In this document: positions 21,182 to 32,399 of the stretch, piece by piece
Layout of the letters: each line of letters begins with the position of its first letter
How positions within the stretch are numbered: position 1 is the first letter of the stretch
Assembly: GCA_035610835.1 (NCBI GenBank)
Contig: CM069445.1
Span: 30,802,811 to 30,866,810 of the forward strand
DNA length: 64,000 nucleotides
Direction of reading: 5' to 3'
Source: Ophiura sarsii
Taxonomy: Eukaryota > Echinodermata > Ophiuroidea > Amphilepidida > Ophiuridae
Notes under the pieces: model-generated
The model's input: the letters and a program-made list of their open reading frames with translations, nothing else
Told to the model about the DNA's origin: nothing
Databases searched by the model: none
Made by a program: the position numbers and the translations under genes

Positions 21182-21980
21182 GTCCCGTCTGTCACGCTGG
21201 AAATGGCCAATGGCAATTCATACAGTAAAGGTCGAGTAACAAGACAGTGTATTTTGTCCCGTCTGTCACGCTGGAAATGGCCAATGGTAATTCATACAGT
21301 AAAGGTCGAGTAACAAGACAGTGTATTTTGTCCCGTCTGTCACGCTGGAAATGGCCAATGGTAATAAAGGTCGAGTAACAAGACAGTGTATTTTGTCCCG
21401 TCTGTCACGCTGGAAATGGCCAATGGTAATTCATACAGTAAAGGTCGAGTAACAAGACAGTGTATTTTGTCCCATCTGTCACGCTGGAAATGGCCAATGG
21501 TAATTCATACAGTAAAGGTCGAGTAACAAGACAGTGTATTTTGTCCCGTCTGTCACGCTGGAAATGGCCAATGGTAATTCATACAGTAAAGGTCGAGTAA
21601 CAAGACAGTGTATTTTGTCCCGTCTGTCACGCTGGAAATGGCCAATGGTAATTCATACAGTAAAGGTCGAGTAACAAGACAGTGTATTTTGTCCCGTCTG
21701 TCACGCTGGAAATGGCCAATGGTAATTCATACAGTAAAGGTCGAGTAACAAGACAGTGTATTTTGTCCCGTCTGTCACGCTGGAAATGGCCAATGGTAAT
21801 TCATACAGTAAAGGTCGAGTAACAAGACAGTGTATTTTGTCCCGTCTGTCACGCTGGAAATGGCCAATGGTAATTCATACAGTAAAGGTAGAGTAACAAG
21901 ACAGTGTATTTTGTCCCGTCTGTCACGCTGGAAATGGCCAATGGTAATTCATACAGTAAAGGTCGAGTAACAAGACAGTG
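21182..21980. repeat. 74-bp minisatellite, eleven units
   Basis: Units start at 21,182, 21,256, 21,330, 21,395, 21,469, 21,543, 21,617, 21,691, 21,765, 21,839 and 21,913. Each contains GTCCCGTCTGTCACGCTGG and GGTCGAGTAACAAGACAGTG. Unit 3 lacks 9 bp and the last is cut short. The units are almost identical, so the array expanded recently. It lies in intron 1 of KLHL gene 1. Confidence 0.95.
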
Positions 21981-22989
21981 GAAGATTAGGCCTACATATT
22001 TAAATAGGTTAAAATTATTTGTTTCCTAAATTTCTTATCATGCTATATTATTCTAAATTCTTATCATGCTTATGGCAGAAATTGAAGTTGACTTATCCTC
22101 CCCCCCCCCCCCCCCCCCCCCCACTGTTTCCTTCCACAACTTTCATTACATGCTAGAACACTATTTTAAGCAACATTTTATTGAACATTGCATGGGCTTG
22201 TGAACATGGGCTTGATCTGACTGGGGCCCGGATTTTACTGGGCTGACAAGCTCCATTTCCCGCGCAGAAATTGACTAGAATTGCTCTGTGAAATTGCTTT
22301 AGTTCTGACCGGTAAACATGCTTCTTTGGCTAACGCTAAAATAGCCTGGTAAACGCAACCTATTGCCTTGATTTAGGGAGGCGGGGGTGGGGGGAATAAT
22401 GTCAATGACTTTTTATTCCTATCCCACTATGGCAACTGGGGCTTGTTATAGGGAGTAAACCCTATATATTATAATGTATTATTAGATCACCAGATCTAGC
22501 GCTTTACGCATGCGCAGTACTAAATACATTGAGTTAATAACATGTCATCTAACCTAAAAGTATGGTCTCTCCGAGTCCTCTTTATTTAACGAGATTATAT
22601 ATACTAATCTACGTTACAGGGCTCAGCCACTGCGTGTTTGGGAGGACAGAGGTCAGCATGACACTTTCTAGATGCTTCTTTTCCTTTTCTCATTTTCCTT
22701 TCCCTCCCCCCCCCCCCCCTCTCCTTTTCCTTCTTCTCTTTTTCTCCTTTTCCTTCTCCTCTTTTTCTTTGCCCTTCCGTCACTGCATATTAACAGCAGC
22801 CAAGCAAACAATAGCTTGCCTGCCAGTATGCACACACATTGCCTGCCAGAATAATCCCAAGGAACAAATTAGGACCCTTAATATGCAAAATTATTGTATG
22901 AAAAGTATTCCCTTTTTTTTAATTTTGCTTGTTTAGGAGAGTTTTAGGAAGGTTTGGATTTTTGAGTTTTGTAACACTCAGGAAAACCC
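21981..22989. other. Intron 1 sequence with poly-C and pyrimidine tracts
   Basis: Contains a C run near 22,100-22,121 and a long pyrimidine tract at about 22,672-22,775 rich in TTTTCCTTC. The plus-strand frame over the latter is low-complexity and not a gene. Confidence 0.7.
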
Positions 22990-23055
22990 TCATCTATACC
23001 AAGTTTGTAAACAATTAAGAATTTGCCAACATTTTGTTTTGAAACTGATACAAAC

Positions 23056-23658
23056 CTCTTTTTCCTCCTCTTTGCTTGAGAGATGTTGATGATCCAGGAA
23101 AGAATTTAAGAAATCCACATTAGCACACTGCAGAAACACATCCTCATTCTTCAATTCTTGAAAATGACCGCACAAGCGCTTCTCCGATGCATTGGCCAGA
23201 CGCTTTAGATAATCATGGTTATCATGACACCTTGCGAGTGTAGCTATCTTGAAAACATCTCTGATCGATATCTTCCCCTCGTTATGGATTGAATAACTAT
23301 AACGACGTATGATAAATTCACTGCAGCGTTTACTGATGTCTGTGAACTGCATATAGCATGCCATTTCAAGAATATCATATGCAGTGTCTGATCTGATTTC
23401 CATTGACCCTGTGTATGTAAACGTTATCAGTATCTCAAAGATGTCAGCATTGCCTTCTATACTGATCTCACTTTGGGTGCTTTCTCTAAACCCAGATGTA
23501 AACATGGCCATGAAATAGCTACTGCAGGCAGCAAGGACAGTTTTGTGAATGTGAAAAGCTCTTCCTCCAACATTGATGATGACGTCACAGAGTTGATTTT
23601 GCTTCCGCAGCTCATTCAGGGCATTGCCTAATTTGAGGGTATAATTTGAAGCCTCCAT
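23056..23658 (-). CDS. BTB/POZ exon of KLHL gene 1 (exon 1)
   Basis: 201 codons from ATG 23,658. It encodes a BTB domain (about residues 20-125) with LCDVIINVGGRAFHIHKTVL, CSSYFMAMFTSGFRES and ITFTYTGSMEI, then the first half of BACK up to SSKEEEKE. BTB domains of this type dimerise and bind Cullin-3. The exon ends GAG with donor GTTTGT at 23,055, phase 0, and fits the BACK exon at 19,293. Upstream a pyrimidine-rich acceptor ending TTTACAG lies at 23,713, so a 5' non-coding exon probably exists further upstream. Exons 1-3 together give about 628 residues, normal for a KLHL protein. This is the only BTB exon in the window. Confidence 0.92.
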
Positions 23659-23712
23659 TGTCAAATAATCAGGATTTATGACTATGTCTTCTCTTTAAAA
23701 GTGTCCAGATTC

Positions 23713-24232
23713 CTGTAAATAAGAAGCATAAGAGAGAGAAGGGGAGAGAGAAAGAGGGGTTATTAAAATATTAATCTAAAATCAGGGTTCTACATTAACG
23801 CTTGCCCATTGGCAATTGAGAGTTGTAAATGCATGGGGCAAGTTGTAGTACAGCCTTAACTTGCCTGTGTGTCCAAGGCTCAAGATATTAACAGGTGTTT
23901 TACCGGGAGCTATAAGTAGCTCCCGGATCATGGGATTTATTGAGAACCCGGCGTTACTTTCAGTCTACCAGGAGCTAACTTTTTATTAAATCCAGCGTGG
24001 CAGCATTGTCAAATCGAAATTCGATGTCTTGGGCAAACTTCCCGATCGTCAACGGGCGCTGTTTGGACAAAATATCAGCTCACTGTTTTGTTTTTTCAGC
24101 ATTACCAGGCAGGAGGACCGAGGTGGGCACTAGCGATGTTTTTATCGAAATCGGCGCCATGTTTTTTATTTAATAGACTCGTTTCAATACATTCGTAAGT
24201 TCGTAAAAAAAGTTATGTGGGCAATTCCACGC
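23713..24232. other. Upstream region of KLHL gene 1
   Basis: Begins with GA-rich sequence. Around 23,905-23,970 a short inverted repeat of GGGAGCTA is seen. No promoter or gene can be assigned. Confidence 0.5.
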
Positions 24233-24661
24233 GTTGCGGAATGACATTTACACACAAAAATCCACTTTCTTTTGGGTGTAAAACCCAGAGATTTGTAGTT
24301 ACTCCCCATTTTACAACTTTATTTGATAATAGCGATTGATACTAAAAAAATAAACCTAGGGAAAAAATTTGACTGCGCTTCCAAGTATCCTAATTTGCAT
24401 ATGCAAATTTGCGTTGCGGAATGACGCAGACGATTGGTGTTTTTTTTACATGTTTACACAAAGTGAAAACTCTGTGAACTTTTTAGAGTGTATCATTATT
24501 GAAGTTACTTTTTAGAAGGTTTGAAGTGTTAGCTAACTGACAAAAGCATTTTCATAAAACTTAATCATCAGACAGGGGTTCTCAACAGGCGGCCCGCGGG
24601 CCAGATCCGGCCCGCGAGTGCATTTCATCCGGCCCGCGAAGAGCTACTGCTAAAAATTTAA

Positions 24662-24696
<35 letters not shown>

Positions 24697-25619
24697 TAAA
24701 AAATAAATAAAAAGAGGAAACATTTAGAATTACACTGTAAAATGACTTCTTGTGGCTTGGTTTTTCAGTGTTAATGTCCTTAAAACCCGGGAGCTTCCGG
24801 GGGCTTCGCCCCCTGGACCCCCACCAGGGGCCCTAAGGCGGGCCCCTGGACCCCACCCGTTATGACGCTACACTCGCTCCGCTCGCTCCGCTTTATCTGG
24901 CCCACGAAGTTATTTCGAAATTGCAATCAGGCCCACACTAGAAAACTGTTGAGAACCCCTGAGCTAGGATGTCTAGTAGGTCATCAAAAAATAAAAGTAG
25001 GTGTTGCGGAATGACGTTGCGGAATGACAGTGTGAATTTGTGTGCAAAACTCCATAGAGAAAAGAAAAAACATGTTTTTATGCTTTAATATGCATAAAAA
25101 ATAAAAGAAAGAGTAATCAGTGGCATTTCATATGTTACAAATTCGTGAATACAAGTAACCCAACTATTTTCACATTGAAATCATCATTTACAGGTAAAGT
25201 AGCCATGATTTTGTGATAAAGTTGCCAAATTCAACAGCTTGCACATCAAATTTGCCTAATTCAGCAAATTATGAGTTTTCATCAATTTTGAAACTTTTTT
25301 GGAAGTTTAGAGTCCATATTTGAATGAATTATCATAAATAAGGATGATCTTATACCAAGTACACAAAAATATCACAATTTGCTCAATAAATTGCCTAAAT
25401 ATAGGGATTAATACCTTTGTCATTCCGCACCGTCATTCTGCAACACGTCATTCCGCAACGCTCGTTAGGGCTATTAATTAACAGAATTTTCCAATTTTTT
25501 TTTTTTTTATCATTGTGAAGCATGTCAATTGTGTGCAGAGAAAAAATAGTTAAATGAAAATAGGGTACATTTTTTTTCTTGCTATCCTAAAAAATTGTAC
25601 TTTTGCGTTGCGGAATGAC
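24233..25619. repeat. Region with dispersed GTTGCGGAATGAC motifs
   Basis: The exact 13-mer occurs at 24,233, 24,413, 25,003, 25,016 and 25,607, and inverted at 25,447; two one- or two-base variants lie at 25,420 and 25,432. The sequence between is AT-rich and non-coding. The motif stops where the next motif family starts. A hAT-like MITE (24,573-24,961) interrupts it. Confidence 0.85.
24573..24961. mobile_element. hAT-like MITE with CAGGGGTTCTCAAC ends
   Basis: Ends CAGGGGTTCTCAAC and GTTGAGAACCCCTG are perfect inverted repeats, with CGGCCCGCG motifs just inside. An A/T-simple stretch and a GC-rich insert (CTTCGCCCCCTGGACCC at about 24,806) lie in the middle. No clear target duplication, so it may be old. 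Confidence 0.75.
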
Positions 25620-25767
25620 ATGAGATTATGCAATGCATACTAATTACCTGGATTAATGAGGCTAATCGGCCGTTGATCAAAATTAAATTTATATCAAAAC
25701 TTTTCCCATCAGTACTGCTATTGTGCCTGACATTTATTTAAACATCATACCTATGTGTCTAAAAGAT

Positions 25768-28690
25768 ATGAGGCTGATCGGTTTGTCACGGACGGACGTT
25801 TGTGCAAAACATGAGCGAAAAACAGTTTGTAAAAAGTAACTACTGACATTTATTCAACTTTTTATGTTTAATGTTATAGAGAATCATCAACTTTATTGAA
25901 ATACAAAAAAAAAAAATAAGGTGTGGTTTGTTACTAAAAATAGAACAACGGAAATGTTTGTGTCACGGACGGACTAGATAGAAATAGGGTTGTCTACCTT
26001 TTAGAGCTTCTTTTTAATTTCTATCTAGTCAACTCCATATTCCCCAATGCTTTCCAGGTCAAATAGTAAGTAAGATACATGGTTTGAATATCTGATACAC
26101 AGCATTTGAAAATATTTTTTATTTTTTACAGGGGTAGGGTAACAAACTTTGTCACGGATGGACATTTTTGAGCGTCACGGACGGACACAAATGTTAACTA
26201 CATAAAAAACTTTGAAATTGCCACTTATTTACACTTTAGTATGAAAAAATGGTATCAAATACTTACAAAATAGTAAGAAAATGTTAAGTCATGAATTTTC
26301 AGTCTTAGTAATAAAAAGCAGTCAAGATATTAGTCTTTTTCCAACACTACGGACAAGATAGAAATAGGGTTCTCCGGACCTTTAGTACTTCTTCTTAATT
26401 TCTATTTAAACAATTCCATATTCCTCAAGCTTTCCAGGTCAAATAGTAAGTGAGATACATGGTTTGATGCACAGCATTTGAAAACAGATGAATTTTTTAC
26501 AAACTGTGTCACAGACGCAAATTTGTTAGCGTCACGGACGGACACAGATGTTGAAGAACTTTGAAATTGCCACTTATATACATGACAAAATGGTATCAAA
26601 TACTTACAAAATAGTAAGAAAAATTGTATGTCATCATTTTTCAGTCTTAGTAATTAAAAAGGATCACAAAATACCAAAACCAGTGTGATGGTTATATTCA
26701 AAGGTTGCAGAATTTGGCACTTTGATAGCAGAGGGTGATCGGTTCAAGGTTTTTGGTGTGAAAAAAATATCACTTTTTGATATTGATATTGAAATGTACC
26801 TCACAATATTGGACAACTTCTTGGCTAACTGAAACTGCATTCGAAGAGAAGAAAAATGCGGAAAAGTTTTCGGAACAGTCCATTATTGCCCAAGGGGTAG
26901 AAACAAGATACGTCATGGATGGACATTCTTAGTAGAAGTTGACCTTGCCATATTTTATGTTAATGAAACATTTTCAATTTTTTTAAATTGATAGATGGCA
27001 CATTTATCCATTAAATAAGAAATATATTTTAGAAAAAAAATTCTGGGAAGTAATTACTCTGCCCTTGTGATAACTTTTTGATGCAGAGCTGTCCGTCCGT
27101 GACGCAAAAAAAGTTTTAAAGTTTTACAACTTTTTCAAGGAAAGAGAGAAAAAATAAAAACATAGTGAGCTATCTCCCCTATAACCCCTTTCTCATGTTG
27201 AAATGAAACTTAACAATGGCGTCAATAAATAAGTTAAATCAGTGATTAAAGTTGTCACGGACGGACACAAATTTTGTCACGGACGGACATTATTCAGTTC
27301 CGAGTACAAATGCCAAACTGAATCCTGCCCCTCTTACCATAAATGGCAAGAGATAGACCTGCTGCATCATATAAATAGACTGAATGCTGTGATACAACTT
27401 TGTAAAACAATTTTGACCATTCTTTGATAAATTTTGTTCGATAAATTGTGTAAAAGACTGTATGCTGTGATACAACTTTTTAAAGCAATTTTGACCCTTC
27501 TTTGATAAGTTTTTGTTCAATTAATTGTGTAATTAAAGGTTAGTGATAATGGATACATCCAACCGTGTTTTGAGTTTTTCAAAGTTTCATGAAGAAAAAG
27601 CCTACAACTTTTTGATAGTGCAAAGCTTAAAATTAAATTTGCGCTAACATCGCTAATGATACTTTCTGATTTCAATGCTGTTACTTGCTTTTATTTCACA
27701 TACAAATATTATATGGGGCAATTTTAAACAGACATGTCTTTTAACTGATCTCATGCTACCCCTTTTATTTGCAAGCATTATTTCATCATGCACAGGCAGT
27801 AAGGTTAACAAGCGCAAGCTTTACTACAGATTCACCAAAGAAGATCTGCTGAGGGTTCACAAATGCGCAAATAAGCAAATGACTTCATTTGACTTGTTCA
27901 TGTTCATGACTTGTTCATTTGACAAGTAATTTTACAGTGCACCTGTTGAGCATCATAACATGTGCTCACTGCTGTAGCAAACCTACTCATTTGCATAAAG
28001 GGCATACCTGTATGGACTAGTTCATTTAATGGTAAGAGGGGTGGTATTCAGCTTTGCTTGTGTGCTCAGAACTGAACAGTAGCTAACAGTGTCCGTCCGT
28101 GACAACATTTGTGTCCGTCCGTGACAACTTTTAATTAAAGATTTAACTAATTTATGTCTGCCCTAATTAATTAATACTCCTGCATGGGAACGAATACATA
28201 TAAGGGAGATACTTCACTATGTTTTTGTTTTTTTACTTTGTCCTTGAAATTAGTTAAAAAACGTTTAAACTTTTTTTGTCTCACGGACGGACAGCAAAAC
28301 ATCAAAATGTTAACGCAAGTCTAGCGATATAACTTCCCCAGAACTTTTTTCCCAAATATTTACTTATTTGATGGAAAGTGTGTCAGCTATCAACATTACA
28401 TCACAAAACTCTGAAAATGTTACATTAACATAAAAATATAGCATAATGAACTTGAACTAAAATGTCCGTCCGTGACGCATCTTGTTTTCACCCCTTGGAC
28501 AATAATGGACTGTTCTGCGAACGTACCGCATTTTATTATTTTTTAAATGCAGTTTCAGATAGCCTAGATATTGTCCAACATTGTGAGGTACCTATCAATA
28601 TCAAAATCAGAAATTTATTTTTTCATAACCATGTTAACCTTTAACCGATCAGCCTCATATGGAATAAATAAAAACAAGCCTTTTCACTGA
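25768..28690. repeat. Large inverted-repeat region with GTCACGGACGGAC motifs
   Basis: Main arms 26,728-27,345 and 28,030-28,660 are inverted copies around a 0.7-kb centre; the left side also has a direct repeat (about 25,975-26,180 and 26,335-26,550). The 13-mer GTCACGGACGGAC occurs exactly at 25,785, 25,962, 26,174, 26,531, 27,254 and 27,276, and inverted at 27,091, 28,091, 28,113 and 28,464, with variants at 26,151 and 28,279. No coding sequence is recognisable. It looks like a non-autonomous transposon complex with repeated protein-binding sites. Confidence 0.75.
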
Positions 28691-29167
28691 TTATGTAAGC
28701 TGCAAATATGCAAATTTATGCTAATTAGCTAGTTTATACATCAAAAAACATAGTATCGCTAAACAAACTAAAAAATCCTGAACTTTGGACTCTTGCCTAC
28801 ATTATAGGCATAGAATTAAACTTTGGATGCACATTTGAAATTTTGGCTATTTGGTTGACATTTGCTTGGAATTGCCCATGTGCGTATATAGACGTTTGTT
28901 ATTTGGCGATGGGGGACGAGACTAAATTTGGACCGCGTTGCCTACTAGGAAACTCGCGATGTGTCTGAAAAAAATCTGCCATTGCATTTACACGGCGGCG
29001 AATTATGATTAAATATGGAATAATTGAGCATTTTCATGTTTTAAAAAGTGGCTGAAAAGAAAGATGAGGACTTTATGAAGGTGCGTAGCTAGTAGTATGA
29101 AAATCAATGGGAATGCAGTTTTGCTGTAATCCCCCCAGTAAACATTCGAGAGCCTCTCACCATTCAC
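28691..29167. other. Unassigned AT-rich sequence
   Basis: No gene, repeat boundary or RNA signal seen. Confidence 0.4.
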
Positions 29168-29503
29168 CAGGGTTCCGTTCCCAGCATTTCACAAGACCAA
29201 AATTCCCTGAGTTTTCCCTGATAAATTTGTATTATTCCCTGAGAAAATATTTTCACTTTATCGGAAGGCGAGAAATGAAAATGAACCGACAAGACTTTTG
29301 TGAGCCAAGAAATGCGCACGTAGCGCGCGAAATTTTTCGACTTTGCACCTATTCATTGCCTGGAAATGTGTTACCCACTTGAGCCATTAAATTCCCTGAG
29401 TTTTCCCTGAGTTTCTGTCTCTTTTTCAAATTCCCTGAGTTTTCCCTGTCTGGAAAAAGTTATTTTGATTTTCCCTGATTTCCCTGAGTGGCTGGGAACC
29501 CTG
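29168..29503. mobile_element. hAT-like MITE with TTCCCTGAGTTTTCCCTGA repeats
   Basis: Ends CAGGGTTCCGTTCCCAGC and GCTGGGAACCCTG pair in inverted orientation. TTCCCTGAGTTTTCCCTGA recurs near both ends, as expected of subterminal repeats. Target duplication is not clear. Confidence 0.75.
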
Positions 29504-29638
29504 TTCACAGCAAATCAAATTGACAGTTTCTAGCAATACAATTTCCCCATACGTTGGTAGGGGGGGGGGGGGGGGAGAAAGAAGAAGAAAAAAACCACCA
29601 ACGTATGGGTTTCCTGTACTAGACTATTAAGCCTAAAG

Positions 29639-31000
29639 GCCCTGTCACACCATAGCGTATGGTCTGAACGTGGCCTGAACGTATGCCGACGTATTAAAAA
29701 AATAGCTCAAAAATTGTCAGAGTCCAAGAACGTCCAACTTCCCAACGAATTGCGTAGGAAAAGTCGACATCGGTGATGGAATGGACGTATCCATAGCGTA
29801 TTCAACGTATACAAAGCGTATGACTAACGTATTGATAGCGTATCACTAACTTATAACAAACTTATGACAGCGTATCACAGCGTATGCGATCGGCGAGCGT
29901 ATGACCAACATATGCTTAACGTATTTGAAGCGTATGTCTGCTGTGTTCAACGTATCCTCAGCGTGTCCTCGGCGTACAACGAACACGTGACTTATGCCGC
30001 TGCAGAAATTGAGTTTCGTACACGACGGGACAAGTGTTGCCAGTTCAAGTAAACGCAGCCTAGATGATAACTATTAAAATATCTAGAAGGGTAAATATAT
30101 AGGTCCAACCTATAACTTACGACGAGTAACGTACCTCTAACGTATGTCAGCGTATGTCAACGTATGTCTAACGTATGTCAGCGTTTGTAAACGTATGTCT
30201 AACGTACCACGAACCTATCGGGAACTTATGCAGAACGTAAGTTAAGCACACGTTGAGTACGTCGAGAAATTTTGAACATGCTCAATAATTTTTCGCGGGC
30301 TCGACATGTTCCAAATTGTCACAACGTATCACAGCGTGCTCTTAACGTAAACGACGTATCCCCAACTTACCCCTAACTTGTATCAGCGTACACCAACGTA
30401 CGCCAACATATTTTTCGATATTACGCATACATTGTCATACGTTCAGGCGATACGCCATGGTGTGACAGGGCTACCGTACAGCTAGCGTATGCACCGTACA
30501 GCTAGCGAGCATTCGGCGTTTTGGGAACTTATGGAGGGTTTGAGTATATAAATGGGTCCCTTGAGTATCTCATCCTCACTTCTTCATGGTCTGTAGTGCT
30601 GAACACATCAACCCATCATCATCATACGCTACGAATACGCTACACTACGTTAAGTATACATTAGTCATACGCTCGCATACGCTGTGATACGCTGTCATAA
30701 GTTAGTGATACGCTATCAATACGTTAGTCATACGCTATGTATACGTTCAAAACGCTATGGATACGTGACAGGGCCTTACATGATCGCCCGGCATAATAAG
30801 GTGAATACGTGAGAATACGTCGAAACTCGTTGGAAATACGTCAGGCATACTGCACATACGTTATCAACTCGTTATCACTACGTTGGCTGTACGTTTCCCC
30901 GTCAGCCTACGTTCATCAACGTATACCAACTTACGAGTAACGTACGAGTAACGTACCACTAACGTATGTCAACGTATATTTAACGTACCACAAACTTACC
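29639..31000. mobile_element. CGTATG-motif-rich nested inverted-repeat element
   Basis: CCCTGTCACACCATAGCGTA at 29,641 pairs with its near complement at about 30,451-30,470, giving an element of about 0.83 kb. A second inverted pair, about 29,779-29,900 with 30,640-30,775 (again ending in a CCTGTCAC complement), encloses or overlaps it. Dozens of CGTATG, CGTATC and AACTTA words fill both arms. No protein gene. Confidence 0.75.
30545..30553 (+). promoter_or_regulatory. Possible TATA box inside the CGTATG element
   Basis: TATATAAAT is followed after about 25 nt by CTCATCCTCACTTC, a plausible start region, and by a short motif-poor stretch. It could be the promoter remnant of a lost transposon gene. 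Based on sequence only; weak. Confidence 0.3.
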
Positions 31001-31041
31001 AAGTCTTACAGTAGTGCGGGTACAGGGTATATTGCGTTTCA

Positions 31042-31184
31042 GGCAATATCCTCAAATACTAAAATAGGTCTTACATACAGAATAAAGCACAAGGCAGCAA
31101 TTGTTTTGCAGTTGATTTGCATTGTAAATATGATAGCTGCCGTGTGCTTTATTCCGTATGTAAGACCTATTTGAGGATATTGCC
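31042..31184. mobile_element. Short palindromic MITE
   Basis: GGCAATATCCTCAAAT at the left pairs with ATTTGAGGATATTGCC at the right, and AATAAAGCAC with GTGCTTTATT inside. 143 bp, with a short loop. Confidence 0.8.
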
Positions 31185-31980
31185 TAGTTTCACTGAATTC
31201 TGCACTTTATCGGAAGAAAGAAGACAAGTGCACAAAAAAATGAAAGGCTGCAAAATGTTGATCCAAATTGGATCAAAATTTTGCAACTTTACTTTGCCAA
31301 AAAAAAGTAAACAAAAAATGAAATAAGATCACAGACTTCGCTCGGGTTGGAAAACGCACTACTTTTGTGTATATATAATTGTTAGCAGCATTATAAAAAG
31401 CCGTAATATTAATTTCAAACACAAATGATTGAAAACTTCACAATTTTAACAAACAAATAAAACTTACAAGTTACATACTGCATCGCTGCATTGGCGCGCA
31501 CCTGGTGATATAGATCAAGCCCGTCACCCAACTGAGCTGCGTCACCCAGTGGGCACACCATTTAAAGGGCGCTCAAAACTAATCATAAGTTCCCCTACTG
31601 TTCACCACATATATCCTGCACATGCCACTGGAAAAAAGATGATTAAAAGTGCGAGTCCCGAATCGCTCCAGATTCTTTACCCTTTAACCTCCAGAGCAGG
31701 GCTAGAAATAAGCGCCCGCCCGCCCGCCTGCCCATGAGGGAAAATTTGGTGCCTGGCAGGTAAATGAAGGGCAAAAATACCTGCCCAACTGGCAGGTAGC
31801 CTTTTCATCAAACTCAAAGATTCCTAAGGGAGTGTTCAGAAATACTTTGGTGGGGTGGGCTGGTCAACTTGCATTTTACGGTGTCATAAGTTAATTTTTG
31901 ACCCCCGCCTTTACAAACAGGAACCCTTTTTTGAATGGGTTTGTATCCGATAGGCGGCGTAAATAACATTTATGCTATTC
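31185..31980. other. Unassigned non-coding stretch
   Basis: Contains a GCCCGCC-rich spot at about 31,710-31,730. No gene is recognised. Confidence 0.4.
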
Positions 31981-32200
31981 ATCCAGTGAACTTGATTGTT
32001 AACATTTAGCCTAAGATCACAGTGTGACGTATCCAGGGGGCCTACTTAACATTTAGCCTAAGATCACAGTGTGACGTATCCAGGGGGCCAACAGGCCACC
32101 GCCCCCCCCCCCCCCCCCCCATTTACAAGCTGTTTATCCAGTGAACTTGATTGTTCACATTTAGCCCAAGATTACAGTGACGTATCCAGAGGGCCTGCAG
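31981..32200. repeat. Three-copy local repeat
   Basis: AACATTTAGCCTAAGATCAC and GTGACGTATCCAG recur at about 31,999, 32,047 and 32,156, with C runs after two copies. Confidence 0.8.
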
Positions 32201-32399
32201 GCCAAGCCTGCTTTCCCCCCCCCCCCCCCCCACCCCACTCATTGACAAAAAAAGAGTTTAACAAGAAGAGTGTTAACAAGGCGGTTCTCGAACGGCGCGT
32301 CTCGCCTGTTCATCAAAAGTGACTTGAAAGAAATGATGAAACATATGATACAATGTAGCACTGTCACAGAGGTATGCATTGTAGTTAATGCAAGGGATG

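Noticed and set aside
21182..21980. Regularly repeated units considered as a CRISPR array
   Set aside because: The units are contiguous 74-bp repeats without unique spacers, and the window is eukaryotic.
22562..22936. 124-residue plus-strand frame rich in F, S and P
   Set aside because: Translation of a pyrimidine tract; low complexity.
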